From the NCBI GenBank assembly GCA_016713665.1, contig JADJOR010000001.1, positions 1 to 64,000 on the forward strand: a stretch of 64,000 nt of DNA, written 5' to 3'. The notes under the pieces are model-generated. The model was given only the letters and a program-made list of their open reading frames with translations. It made no database searches and was not told where the DNA came from. Position 1 is the first letter of the stretch. Each line of letters begins with the position of its first letter. Origin of the DNA: Deltaproteobacteria bacterium (GTDB lineage Bacteria > Myxococcota_A > UBA9160 > UBA4427). Shown here one piece after another: positions 8,117 to 16,933 of this stretch. Made by a program: the position numbers and the translations under genes.

Positions 8117-8563
8117 ATGACAGACGACCGACTCGTTGGGTTTTCAGGCGCACCGAGCGGGGAGGGAAGAGTGGTGGCCGAGGGTCAGCCGTCGGAGGCG
8201 GCGATTCGTGCGCGGGAGCTATACAAGTACATCGACACACTTGGGCAGGGTTCCACGGAGGAGAAAGTCGATCGTCTAAATGACGAACCTCTCGAAGTTC
8301 TGATACTCCTCCAGACCAGGATGGCGCCGTCGGGACTACGGGCTCTCGCGCCGTCGGTTCAGGCAATCATCGACCGACGACTTCATTCCGAGCAGATCGC
8401 GTCGCAGTCGGCGCTGCGGACGTCGATGGAGAACGTCTCGTCGACGCTGCTGCGAGTTGAGACTCTGCAGAGGAGGATGGAGTATGTCGGGATCTTTGTC
8501 GGCGTGGTCGGCGTCCTGCTCGCTGGGGTCCAGGTCTGGATCGGCGTATTTGGTGGGAAATAG
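8117..8563 (+). CDS. Hypothetical tail-anchored membrane protein
   Basis: ATG 8117 follows GAGGAGG. The 148-aa product has a soluble helical body (SEAAIRARELYKYIDTL, MENVSSTLLRVETLQRRM, coiled-coil-like) and one C-terminal transmembrane segment (YVGIFVGVVGVLLAGVQVWI) followed by FGGK. No family recognised. It is followed on the same strand by another membrane/coiled-coil protein (8700). The two may form a small operon, since only 136 bp separate them, including a 16-bp palindrome at 8627-8642. Confidence 0.55.
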   Translation: MTDDRLVGFSGAPSGEGRVVAEGQPSEAAIRARELYKYIDTLGQGSTEEKVDRLNDEPLEVLILLQTRMAPSGLRALAPSVQAIIDRRLHSEQIASQSALRTSMENVSSTLLRVETLQRRMEYVGIFVGVVGVLLAGVQVWIGVFGGK

Positions 8564-8626
8564 CAGTGGGCGAGCAGCCTGACATGACAGAGGCTCGGGC
8601 AGCAGATCGATTTGATGAATCGCCCT

Positions 8627-8642
8627 GGGCGAAGCTTCGCCC
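8627..8642. repeat. 16-bp perfect palindrome
   Basis: gggcgaagcttcgccc is self-complementary and lies between two membrane-protein genes. With no unpaired loop it suits a dimer binding site better than a terminator, and no T-run follows. Confidence 0.35.
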
Positions 8643-8699
8643 GGCGCCGAAGACGTGCCGGATTCCGTTGCATCGAGCGGCGGTCGGAAGGGAGGCGTG

Positions 8700-9437
8700 A
8701 TGAAGGGCGAAGACGAGATCGCTCTAGCGTCTGTAGGCGAGTCGTCTTCGGCCGCGGCGGACGGCAACGCGACGGAGAGTCTCGAATCACAGAAGCTGCG
8801 TCTAGAGATCAAGGACCTTCAGCAACGAACAAAGTTCTATGTCGCGATCGTTCCGTGGATAGTCGCGATCGCGTTGGCCTTCACCACCGTGTTGCAATTC
8901 TATATCGGATCCATAGAACGGAAGATCTCGGAGCTCAACGTAGCGGAGGCAAATGCCAAGGTAGTTGCTGCTGAAGAGCGTTCGGCTGAGATTCGGGAAT
9001 AAGCCCGGAAGGTCGAGGAAAGACGGCGACTTGCTGAGCTTGAGATCGCTCCGCTTCGTGCCCTGGCGAAACACTTGCGATCCCAGGTCTCGCAGGCCGT
9101 GGATGCCTCACGCGCCGGGAACGTTGTCGACTTTGACGAGATCGGAGGGGAGTTCGAGAAGCTAGATGAGAATATCGATCGTCTGAACTCGTCGTTGGCG
9201 ACGCCGATACTTTTATCAATTGATTCTATTCGCAGCGACGATCCGACCGAGCTCACGATGTGGCAAGCGTGTGAGGATGACGTGTTATGTCGATTTGACG
9301 TTGACGGCGACGGAAAGTTCGGCACCTACGACTTCACGCAGTGGTTGGCGGTATTTGGCATGAGCTGGAGTCCGACGGATGTCCCAGAGGTTCCGGAGCA
9401 GGCGGATCGGAGTGTTGAGAGTTCTGCTGTCGACTGA
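8700..9437 (+). pseudogene. Membrane-anchored coiled-coil protein with dockerin-like EF-hand, interrupted by an in-frame TAA
   Basis: ATG 8700 (GGAGG upstream) starts a 245-codon frame broken only by TAA at 9000-9002. Before the stop are a charged N-terminus, a coiled coil (ESQKLRLEIKDLQQR), a transmembrane helix (AIVPWIVAIALAFTTVLQFYI) and a second coiled coil that continues past the stop (ARKVEERRRLAELEIAPLRAL). Near the end CRFDVDGDGKFGTYDFTQWL is a calcium-binding EF-hand loop of dockerin type (D.DGDG...YD...WL..FG). The coiled coil is in phase on both sides of TAA, so either one base is wrong or the gene has just been inactivated. The truncated product would be 100 aa. Confidence 0.6.
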
Positions 9438-9461
9438 TGTTTCGTTCGCGCCAATGCGGGA

Positions 9462-9875
9462 ATGTTTGAGAGGGGTAACGAAGAGATCGTTCGGGATTTC
9501 TGCAACGACCTAACCATGGTTCGGCGTGGGATTACGCCAATCGTGAATGAACTCGAGGGTCAGCCTGACGACGTCCTCCAGGGCGTAGTGGGACGCATGT
9601 CGGCATTGATCAAGCACTCGAAAACAACTCGTCCGATTCAGACAATCTTGAATCGGCGTCAAGAATCGCGCATGCACGAGGCGCAGATTGCCGCAATCTC
9701 ATCGCTCGGGAAGAGCACCGCGCGATTGGAGCGCGCAACGGAAATGTCCGGCGAGATGCAGAAGCGCGTCTCGCGGGTTTCGTACTTCTTCGGCGTGGTT
9801 ACCCCTGCGGCTTACGGCGGCCCAAGTATGGCTTTCGATACCGAGCGAGAAGCCCGCCAAGGTCGTCGTCGTTGA
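9462..9875 (+). CDS. Hypothetical helical protein
   Basis: A 137-aa ORF starting MFERGNEEIVRDFCNDL, 25 bp after the dockerin-like gene. It is largely helical with a region like a methyl-accepting or coiled-coil helix (SSLGKSTARLERATEMSGEM) and a short hydrophobic patch near the end (RVSYFFGVVTPAAYGG). The last 25 residues overlap, on the other strand, a winged-helix fragment that looks like genuine coding sequence, so the ORF probably ends across a recombination junction near 9790. Function unknown. Confidence 0.4.
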   Translation: MFERGNEEIVRDFCNDLTMVRRGITPIVNELEGQPDDVLQGVVGRMSALIKHSKTTRPIQTILNRRQESRMHEAQIAAISSLGKSTARLERATEMSGEMQKRVSRVSYFFGVVTPAAYGGPSMAFDTEREARQGRRR

Positions 9876-10092
9876 CGGGGGGGAGTTTGGGAAAGAGCAC
9901 ACCCAGCGTGAAAGCCTCCCCGCTGCCGGGGTATTCGATGAGCCCGAAGCTGCGCAGGCGGCCGAGCGGATTGTTGAAAGCTCCCCCGTGGACTGAGTAG
10001 CCGGCTAGGAAGGCGACCTGGGTCTTCGAATAGGCGCTCGGAATGCGGGCCGACGACTTAAGCCACGTGATCGGGTCGAGGATCCGCTTCAT
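9799..10092 (-). pseudogene. Winged-helix fragment, probably the C-terminus of a mobile-element ATPase
   Basis: The frame reads SAYSKTQVAFLAGYSVHGG, AFNNPLGRLRSFGLIEYPG, GEAFTLGVLFP. A TQVAFLAGY..GG.FNN..G.LRS.GLIE pattern is typical of small winged-helix modules that I recall from the C-terminus of element-encoded or HerA/DUF87-type ATPases. The upstream part is absent, so I treat it as a fragment. It lies next to the tRNA-Cys remnant at the island's right edge. Confidence 0.45.
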
Positions 10093-10235
10093 CGGGCCCG
10101 AGATCTCGAGCCCATCGGTTGCGGGTGGCGAGCGGCCGTGTCGGATAGACCTTTGATCGCCAACCGGATTGGTGCAGTGTTGGTGCCTGATATTTCGTTA
10201 AGCCATTGATAATATTGATGAAAATGCCGCCGACT

Positions 10236-10263
10236 CCCCTTTCGAATCCGGGCGCCGCCTCCA
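10236..10263 (+). other. 3' end of a tRNA-Cys gene, candidate attachment site (att)
   Basis: T-loop TTCGAAT (10241-10247), T-stem CCGGG (10248-10252), acceptor strand CGCCGCC (10253-10259), discriminator T and CCA (10261-10263) follow exactly the tRNA numbering. A U73 discriminator with CCA and an acceptor implying GGCGGCG at the 5' end fits tRNA-Cys. The 5' half of the T-stem pairs at only three of five positions and no D-arm or GCA anticodon lies upstream, so only the 3' end is present. Tyrosine integrases commonly use such 3' ends as att cores. Core-type genes begin 84 bp to the right, so this is likely the right boundary of the island. Confidence 0.65.
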
Positions 10264-10291
10264 ATTCGTTTTCCTGGCATCGTGGTTCCGA

Positions 10292-10311
10292 CGAATCGAA
10301 TCGAATCGAAT
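10292..10311. repeat. (cgaat)x4 tandem repeat
   Basis: Four exact tandem copies of the pentamer cgaat lie just right of the tRNA-Cys remnant. A microsatellite with no further feature visible. Confidence 0.6.
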
Positions 10312-10346
10312 CGATGCGCAGCGTCGGCGGCGAAGCTGCTTTCACG

Positions 10347-11131
10347 TTAGGCGCGAGTGACGCTCGCTGCCCCCGCCTCGAGCTTCCTCCCCGCCGGATC
10401 GAAGATCGCAAACCGCGCGATCCCCATGCGCTGCAGGCAGTGCTGGACCGAGACGCCGAGCACGCCGATGCCGTACTTCATCGACCGGCCGAAGTTGATC
10501 GACGACGCCTCTTCGAAGTAGGCGGCGGGGCAGCTGATCTCGCCGATGCGGAAGCCCTGGTAGAGGACCTGGGCGAGCATCTGATTGTCGAAGACGAAGT
10601 CGTCGGAGTTCTCGAGCAGCGGGAGCGCCTCGAGGACCTCGCGTTTGAAGGCACGGTAGCCCGTGTGATATTCGGAGAGCTTCGCGCCGGCGAGCCAGTT
10701 CTGGGTCGCGGTCAGCAGGCGGTTCGCGACGTATTTGTAGCGGGGCATGCCGCCGGCGAGCGCGCTGCCGCCGAGGATGCGGGAGCCGAGCACGACGTCG
10801 AAGGGGCCGTCGGTCAGCAGGCCGATCATCGCGGGCAGGAGCTTCGGCGTGTACTGATAGTCGGGATGGAGCATGACGACGACGTCGGCTCCGAGCCGCA
10901 GGGCCTCGGCGTAGCAGGTCTTCTGGTTGCCCCCGTAGCCGCGATTGCGGTCGTGGACGAGGGTCCGGAGGCCCAGCCTGCGCGCCTCGGCGACGGTGTC
11001 GTCGGCGCTCGCGTCGTCGGTCACGACGATCTCGTCGACGAGGTCCATCGGGACCTCCCGAACGGTCCGCTCGAGGTCCGCGCTGCGTTGTAGGCGGGCA
11101 TGACGACGACCACGCGCTTGCCGTGGAACAT
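10347..11131 (-). CDS. Family 2 glycosyltransferase (dolichol/polyprenyl-phosphate sugar synthase-like), with one frameshift
   Basis: ATG 11131 starts MFHGKRVVVVMPAYNA. After a one-base deletion near 11080-11092 the frame continues ADLERTVREVPMDLVDEIVV, DDASADDT. GT2 features in order are the N-terminal nucleotide-binding strand with PAYN, the DDAS loop, HPDYQYTP in the DXD region, GSRILGG, and a C-terminal GYRAF..EVL...FVFDNQM segment. About 261 aa, close to polyprenyl-phosphate glycosyltransferases without C-terminal membrane helices. It would move a sugar from a nucleotide donor to a lipid carrier at the inner face of the membrane. The clean conservation on both sides of the break suggests a sequencing error. 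Confidence 0.8.
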
Positions 11132-11206
11132 GGCGACTCGGGGTTCCTCCGGCTCCTGCGCGGCGGCGGGGCCGCCGAGAGATTAGACTGGCGTCGATTG
11201 CCGCCT

Positions 11207-11292
11207 GCCCGGATGGCGAAATGGTAAACGCGGGCGACTTAAAATCGCCTGGCCTCAGGGCCGTGCAGGTTCGAGTCCTGCTCCGGGCACCA
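11207..11292 (+). tRNA. tRNA-Leu (TAA anticodon)
   Basis: The acceptor arms GCCCGGA and TCCGGGC pair fully. The anticodon arm GGCGA-CTTAAAA-TCGCC gives anticodon TAA, a long class II variable arm follows (GGCCTCAGGGCC), the T-arm is GCAGGTTCGAGTCCTGC and CCA is encoded at 11290-11292. Confidence 0.93.
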
Positions 11293-11692
11293 GGCGTCGC
11301 TCCCGGCCGGCGCCGCCCTCCGGCGCTCGACGCGCGTTCTCGTGACGCTCGTGACGCTCGTGACGAGAGGCGCTCGATACGAACCGCTCCCGCACGTCGT
11401 CGGTCGCCAGCAGGTCCTCGAGCGCGTCGCGGTCGAGCAGCGTCGTGCGCTGATAGGCGTACTCGGGCTGCTCGATCTCGATGCGGAAGATCTCCTTGGG
11501 CTCCTCGAAGATCTGGCGGATGCGCAGCGATTGATCCTCGGTCGTCTCGAGGATCTGCGTGCGCAGCGAGTCGACGATGCGATCGGAGCGCGTCGCGATG
11601 GCGGCGTGGGGACCGCAGGCGCCGAAGCCCGGTCTGCGCGTCCGTCCTAGGAGTTTGAAGGTACCCGGCGGTCTCATGGGAAGAGGGAGCAT
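11255..11692 (-). CDS. Uncertain hypothetical protein
   Basis: The middle of this 145-codon frame (SDRIVDSLRTQILE, IRQIFEEPKEIFRIEIEQP, LLDRDALEDLLATDD) looks like a real helical protein. The C-terminal part is translated from a 9-bp triple repeat (HERHERHE, 11340-11366) and then runs antisense into tRNA-Leu, so the true end is probably upstream. The N-terminal 30 residues are also low quality. No family recognised. Confidence 0.35.
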   Translation of the reverse strand: MLPLPMRPPGTFKLLGRTRRPGFGACGPHAAIATRSDRIVDSLRTQILETTEDQSLRIRQIFEEPKEIFRIEIEQPEYAYQRTTLLDRDALEDLLATDDVRERFVSSASRHERHERHENARRAPEGGAGRERRLVPGAGLEPARP

Positions 11693-11713
11693 ACCCGTCT
11701 GCGCACGCGCGAT

Positions 11714-12154
11714 TCAAGCGCGCGCGGGCAGGCCGTGGAGCCGCCGCATCCGGCGCGCGCGGCGTCGGGCGTCCTCGCGCGCCACCATCAGACGCGCGAT
11801 CGGAAGGAGATCCTGGGTCGAGGCCCCGTCGAAGCGGACGCCGAAGCAGCCGTCGTCCGGGATCCCCTTGGGCGTTCCGAGCAGGGCCGGATGGAGCGTG
11901 ATCTTCGACCAGCAGACGGTGCCCTCGCAGGCGAAGGCTCGATCGCCGGTCAGGCGGATCTCGATTCGGACCGGCGTGCCGGGGGCGAGGACCTCGGTCG
12001 CGTGGACGCAGAGGCCGCCGAGGCCGATGTTGGTGCAGAGCGCAGCTTCGAGGAGCGGCCGGCCGTCGCGCCCGGCGATCGCGATGCGTGCCGCGAGCGG
12101 TACGCGGTCGCCGCCTCGTCTCGAGCTCGTCTTCTCCTGGATCGCGAAGGCCAT
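11714..12154 (-). CDS. PilZ domain protein (cyclic-di-GMP binding)
   Basis: 146 aa. The signature is present in shortened form: SSRRGGDRVPLAARI supplies the arginines of the RxxxR loop, and TNIGLGGLCVHA matches the (D/N)xSxxG(A/G) strand, with Ile-Gly in place of the usual Ser. EGTVCWSK and DDGCFGVRFDG follow in the places usual for the barrel. A basic helix (REDARRRARRMRRL) ends the protein. PilZ proteins bind c-di-GMP and control motility or surface polysaccharide. The Ser change makes ligand binding less certain. The gene is divergent from the DUF4388 gene across about 190 bp that hold no other gene. Confidence 0.8.
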   Translation of the reverse strand: MAFAIQEKTSSRRGGDRVPLAARIAIAGRDGRPLLEAALCTNIGLGGLCVHATEVLAPGTPVRIEIRLTGDRAFACEGTVCWSKITLHPALLGTPKGIPDDGCFGVRFDGASTQDLLPIARLMVAREDARRRARRMRRLHGLPARA

Positions 12155-12347
12155 GGCGTTCGTCCACTGGGTTCAGCTCGCCTATCGGCCCGGGCCGGCT
12201 TCGCGCTTGAGCGCAATTCCCATGCGGGTCGACCCGCATCTTCGGCGATCGGAAGGCTTTTCCGCCGGAGCCCCCGGCGTCCGACGGCTCAAGCCCCCGG
12301 ATGCGCGGGTCGATGGAAGGGACCACCCGGTCGTATGAGGTGCCTGT

Positions 12348-13610
12348 TTGTCCGCCCGTCCTGAAGCGCTGCCGTCCTTCGGATCCGATCTGTCCGCCGA
12401 CGCGGTGGCGCAGCTCGGTCTGCGCGAGGGGCAGTCGGCGCGGGTCGTCGGGCGGGCAGGGCGGATGGTCCTCGTCGAGGCCGAGGGCGGCGCGGGGCCG
12501 GCGGTGCCCTGGGATCGGGATCTCGTCCTCTCCGCGGATGTCCGGGCCTTTCCGCTCGCCGACCTGCTCCAGCTCGTCCATGCCGCGGGCAAATCGGGCT
12601 TCCTGCTCTTCCAGTTCGGCGGGGACGAGAAGGCGGTCTACCTGAGCCGGGGCGAGGTCGTCTTCGCCGAGTCGAATCTCGAAGCCGATCGGCTCGGTCT
12701 CAGCCTGCTGCGCGCGGGCAAGATCACCGGCGACGAGCTCACCATCGCCGAGAGCCGCTTCCATCCGATGACGCGCCTCGGAAAGATCCTCGTCGAGCTC
12801 GGCTCGCTCACGCCGCGTGATCTCTGGGAGGGCGTGAAGACGCAGGTCGAGGACATCGTCCGCTCGCTCTTTTCCTACACCGCGGGCTGGATCCATTTCT
12901 GGGAAGGCGAGATCGAGCCCGACAACACGGTGCGTCTCTCGCTCCCGACCCAGCGACTGATCGACGAAGGCCTCGCCCATCGCGACGAGCTGCTGCGATT
13001 CCTCGCCCTGCTCGAGGATCCGAGTACGCGGATCCGTGGGGCCGGCGACGTGCGTCGCGCGGGCTCCGAGAACGAGCGTGCGATCCTGGCCGCCCTCGCC
13101 GAGGACGCGAGCTTCGGCTCGCTCTGCCACAAGAGCGGCCTCGATCCGCGCACCGCCGCGCGCACGCTGCAATTCCAGCAGCGGACGGGCCAGGTCGCGA
13201 TCGAGCAGATCGAGGGGCCCGGCGAGGATTTCGCGACCGCCGACGACGACGTCGTGCGCGAGGCGGTCTCGCTGCATTGCAAGCTGATCTTCGAGCTGAC
13301 GGCGCCGCTCGTCGCCGTCGACGGACCGCTCGCCGTCGCGGAGCGGATCAATCGCATCCTCGCCGAAGGCGCGTCGCGCGGTCGCCATCTCTTCGAGGGA
13401 CTCGAGTTCGACGTCCGCGCGGGTCTCGACCCGACCCGGGTCGAGCACCGTGCGCTGCGCCTCCCCGGCGATCGCATCCGCGAGGTCGATGAGGCCCTCG
13501 GCGAGCTCGTCGCCTATCTCGAGTTCGAGCTGCGCAACCACCCGCGAATTCCCGATGCGAGCCCCTTCCTCGAGGCCGTCGATCCGCTCCGGGCTATGCT
13601 GATCCGCTGA
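12348..13610 (+). CDS. DUF4388 (PatA N-terminal-like) domain protein
   Basis: 420 aa from a TTG at 12348. Residues about 65-200 hold the DUF4388 pattern: FPLADLLQLVHAAGKSGFL, the strand VYLSRGEVVFAES, GLSLLRAGKIT, LGKILVELGSLT and DIVRSLFSYTAGWIHFWEGE. The C-terminal 200 residues are helical (TAARTLQFQQRTGQV, ELTAPLVAVDGPLAVAERIN) with no named domain. DUF4388 proteins are common in delta-type proteobacteria beside response regulators and c-di-GMP proteins. No enzymatic role is known to me. A PilZ gene is the divergent neighbour, which hints at shared signalling. Confidence 0.75.
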   Translation: MSARPEALPSFGSDLSADAVAQLGLREGQSARVVGRAGRMVLVEAEGGAGPAVPWDRDLVLSADVRAFPLADLLQLVHAAGKSGFLLFQFGGDEKAVYLSRGEVVFAESNLEADRLGLSLLRAGKITGDELTIAESRFHPMTRLGKILVELGSLTPRDLWEGVKTQVEDIVRSLFSYTAGWIHFWEGEIEPDNTVRLSLPTQRLIDEGLAHRDELLRFLALLEDPSTRIRGAGDVRRAGSENERAILAALAEDASFGSLCHKSGLDPRTAARTLQFQQRTGQVAIEQIEGPGEDFATADDDVVREAVSLHCKLIFELTAPLVAVDGPLAVAERINRILAEGASRGRHLFEGLEFDVRAGLDPTRVEHRALRLPGDRIREVDEALGELVAYLEFELRNHPRIPDASPFLEAVDPLRAMLIR

Positions 13611-13685
13611 CGGGCCCCCGCGGCGTCGGTTCCGACGAAGCGCGTGGCCCCGGGCGACCCGACGGGCCGCCTAGCCCGGGATCCG

Positions 13686-14558
13686 ATGAAGAAACCGCAT
13701 CCGAAATCGAGGCCGGGCCGCCCGCGCGCGACCGCCGACGCCTCCAGCCCCGATTGGCTCACGGGCTTCCACGCCGTCCAGGAGGCCTTGCGGGCCGGAC
13801 GCCGCCGGCTCGATCGCCTGCTCGTCCGCGACGCCCGCGATCGCGGCGACGAAGTGCGCCTGGTCGAGCTCGCCCGCTCGGCAGGCGTGCCGGTCGAGTG
13901 GGTCGAGGACCGGGTGCTCGAGCGCATCGCCGGGCCCGATCTCCGGACCCAGGGCGTGGCGCTCCAGGTCGGGCCGATCCCGGAGCTTTCCCTCGAGGCC
14001 CTGATCGAGCGGTCGGCGGTGGCCTCGGCCGAGCCGGGCACCGGCCGCCGCCTCGTCCTGCTCGACGGGGTCGAGGATCCGCAGAACGTGGGGGCGATCG
14101 CCCGGGTGGCCGAGTCGGCCGGCTGTGTCGGGCTGGTCCTGACCGACCGGCGGGCCCCGCCGCTGACGGCGGCGGTGAGCCGCGCGTCGGCCGGGGCGAT
14201 CGAGTGGCTGCCCGTCGCACGGGTGACGAACCTGGTCCGGGCCCTCGAGTCCTTGAAGGCGGCCCGTTTCTGGGTCCTCGCGGCGGCCCTCGAGGAGAGT
14301 CAATCGGTCTTTGCGCTGCCGGATCGGATCCTGACGGGGGACCTGGCGGTCGTCCTCGGGGCGGAGGGGCGGGGCATCCGGCCTTCGGTGCTCGAGCAGG
14401 CGGACCACCGCGTCCGGATTCCGATGCGGGGCCGGGTCGAGTCGCTCAACGTCTCGACGGCGGGGGCCGTCATCCTCTATGAACTGTTGCGCCGGGCCGA
14501 GCTCGCCGGGGGGACCGTCGGTGGGGGCGAGGCCCCGCCGGATCGGAGGGATCGGTGA
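13686..14558 (+). CDS. rlmB: 23S rRNA (guanosine-2'-O)-methyltransferase RlmB-type (SpoU/TrmH family)
   Basis: About 290 aa from ATG 13686. It has the N-terminal SpoU substrate-binding domain (WLTGFHAVQEALRAGRRRLD) and the trefoil-knot SPOUT domain with the three usual motifs: LDGVEDPQNVGAIARVAESA, VLGAEGRGIRP and IPMRGRVESLNVSTAGAVIL. The enzyme uses S-adenosylmethionine to methylate a ribose 2'-OH, in RlmB at G2251 of 23S rRNA. TrmH-group paralogues share these motifs, so the exact target is inferred. It directly precedes the tRNA-tuf cluster. Confidence 0.9.
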   Translation: MKKPHPKSRPGRPRATADASSPDWLTGFHAVQEALRAGRRRLDRLLVRDARDRGDEVRLVELARSAGVPVEWVEDRVLERIAGPDLRTQGVALQVGPIPELSLEALIERSAVASAEPGTGRRLVLLDGVEDPQNVGAIARVAESAGCVGLVLTDRRAPPLTAAVSRASAGAIEWLPVARVTNLVRALESLKAARFWVLAAALEESQSVFALPDRILTGDLAVVLGAEGRGIRPSVLEQADHRVRIPMRGRVESLNVSTAGAVILYELLRRAELAGGTVGGGEAPPDRRDR

Positions 14559-14634
14559 CACGAGCCCGGGGCCAGTTCCAGGCGCTTGCCAGCGGGGACG
14601 AAGCCGGTCTATAGTCGGCCGCGCGCTTTTCTTG

Positions 14635-14707
14635 GCTGGCGTAGCTCAACTGGTAGAGCATCGGATTTGTAATCCGAGGGTTAAGGGTTCGAGTCCCCTC
14701 GCCAGCT
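14635..14707 (+). tRNA. tRNA-Thr (TGT anticodon)
   Basis: Acceptor GCTGGCG pairs with CGCCAGC. The anticodon arm TCGGA-TTTGTAA-TCCGA gives TGT and the T-arm is AGGGTTCGAGTCCCCT. The discriminator is T and CCA is not encoded (ccg follows). First of four tRNAs before tuf1. The 300 bp to the next tRNA hold no gene I can support. Confidence 0.93.
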
Positions 14708-15011
14708 CCGACACCTTCGGAACGGCGGAGGGCTCGGAGCTGACCGTCGGAACCTTCGGCTTGATACGGATCATTCGGCTCATTCGGGCGGCTTTCTCTG
14801 GCGGCTCTTCTCTGGCGGAACAGCTCGTCGCGATCCTCGTCGTGACCCCGATCGAAATCGAGTGAGAGACATGGATTGACGGTCGTGGCCATCCGGCATG
14901 GCGGGCCTGCCCGACCGCGGATCATTTCGACTTTGTTCACCACGGCGTCGGGGGCGCCGGGTGTTAGGGGAAAACGAGACGGCACGATCGAGAGATCGGG
15001 TGGACTTCCAG

Positions 15012-15097
15012 GGAGAGATACCGAAGCGGCTAAACGGGGCAGACTGTAAATCTGCTGGCTTGCGCCTACGGAGGTTCGAATCCTCCTCTCTCCACCA
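15012..15097 (+). tRNA. tRNA-Tyr (GTA anticodon)
   Basis: GGAGAGA pairs with TCTCTCC. The anticodon arm GCAGA-CTGTAAA-TCTGC gives GTA. There is a long class II variable arm, T-arm GGAGGTTCGAATCCTCC, and encoded CCA at 15095-15097. Confidence 0.93.
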
Positions 15098-15139
15098 GCC
15101 GCCCGACGACGGATCGAGCGCGTTCTCGGCAGGATTCAC

Positions 15140-15216
<77 letters not shown>

Positions 15217-15288
15217 ACGTCTGCGCAGACCTGGGCAGGTCGTCGCGAGCGCAGGTCATCGCGAGCAAAGAGGATGATGAGGAGTTCG

Positions 15289-15364
15289 GCTCACGTAGCT
15301 CAGTTGGTAGAGCACGTCCTTGGTAAGGACGAGGTCAGCGGTTCGATCCCGCTCGTGAGCTCCA
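15289..15364 (+). tRNA. tRNA-Thr (GGT anticodon)
   Basis: GCTCACG pairs with CGTGAGC. The anticodon arm GTCCT-TGGTA-AGGAC gives GGT, the T-arm is AGCGGTTCGATCCCGCT and CCA is at 15362-15364. It lies 116 bp before tuf1, and the order Thr-Tyr-Gly-Thr-tuf is that of the enterobacterial thrU-tyrU-glyT-thrT-tufB unit. Confidence 0.93.
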
Positions 15365-15480
15365 GTTACGCCCATTCAGCAAGAAGGTCCTTTCGTTTCA
15401 ACTGACCGTTTCAATCGAAGAGGCAGGCCGGATCGGGCAGGACGCCCGCGCCGGTAAGAAAAAGAGAGAGCAAGCAAGAG

Positions 15481-16671
<1,191 letters not shown>

Positions 16672-16677
16672 CTCATC

Positions 16678-16705
16678 GCCCATTCGTCGTGGACGGCGAA
16701 TGGGC
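16678..16705 (+). terminator. Hairpin downstream of tuf1
   Basis: gcccattcg pairs perfectly with cgaatgggc around a 10-base loop. No T-run follows, so it may be a weak terminator or an RNA 3'-end/processing structure. The same sequence follows tuf2. Confidence 0.5.
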
Positions 16706-16775
16706 TGGGCAGGAACAGGGCGACCCGACAGCGGCGATCCGTGGATGCTGTCTGTCGGGCGTCAATCGGGTGTGT

Positions 16776-16851
16776 AGGGTCGTAGCACAACTGGTAGTGC
16801 ACCGGACTCCAAATCCGGGGGTTGGGGGTTCAAGTCCCTCCGGCCCTGCCA
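16776..16851 (+). tRNA. tRNA-Trp (CCA anticodon)
   Basis: AGGGTCG pairs with CGGCCCT (one wobble pair). The anticodon arm CCGGA-CTCCAAA-TCCGG gives CCA, the T-arm is GGGGGTTCAAGTCCCTC and CCA is encoded at 16849-16851. It lies between tuf1 and secE, a common place for tRNA-Trp. No rpmG (L33), often found here, is present. Confidence 0.93.
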
Positions 16852-16933
16852 ACTCGATCTCCCGGTCGCGGCTCGTCGGGCGGCCTTCGAACGAACAGCG
16901 GCGTCGGTCCGAACGGGTCCGAACGGAGTTGCA

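Noticed and set aside
9400..9996. Similar C-terminal ends VESSAVD (9437) and VESSPVD (9996) as a sign of duplicated genes
   Set aside because: The second lies opposite a better-supported winged-helix frame on the minus strand and the DNA similarity is short. I take it as chance.
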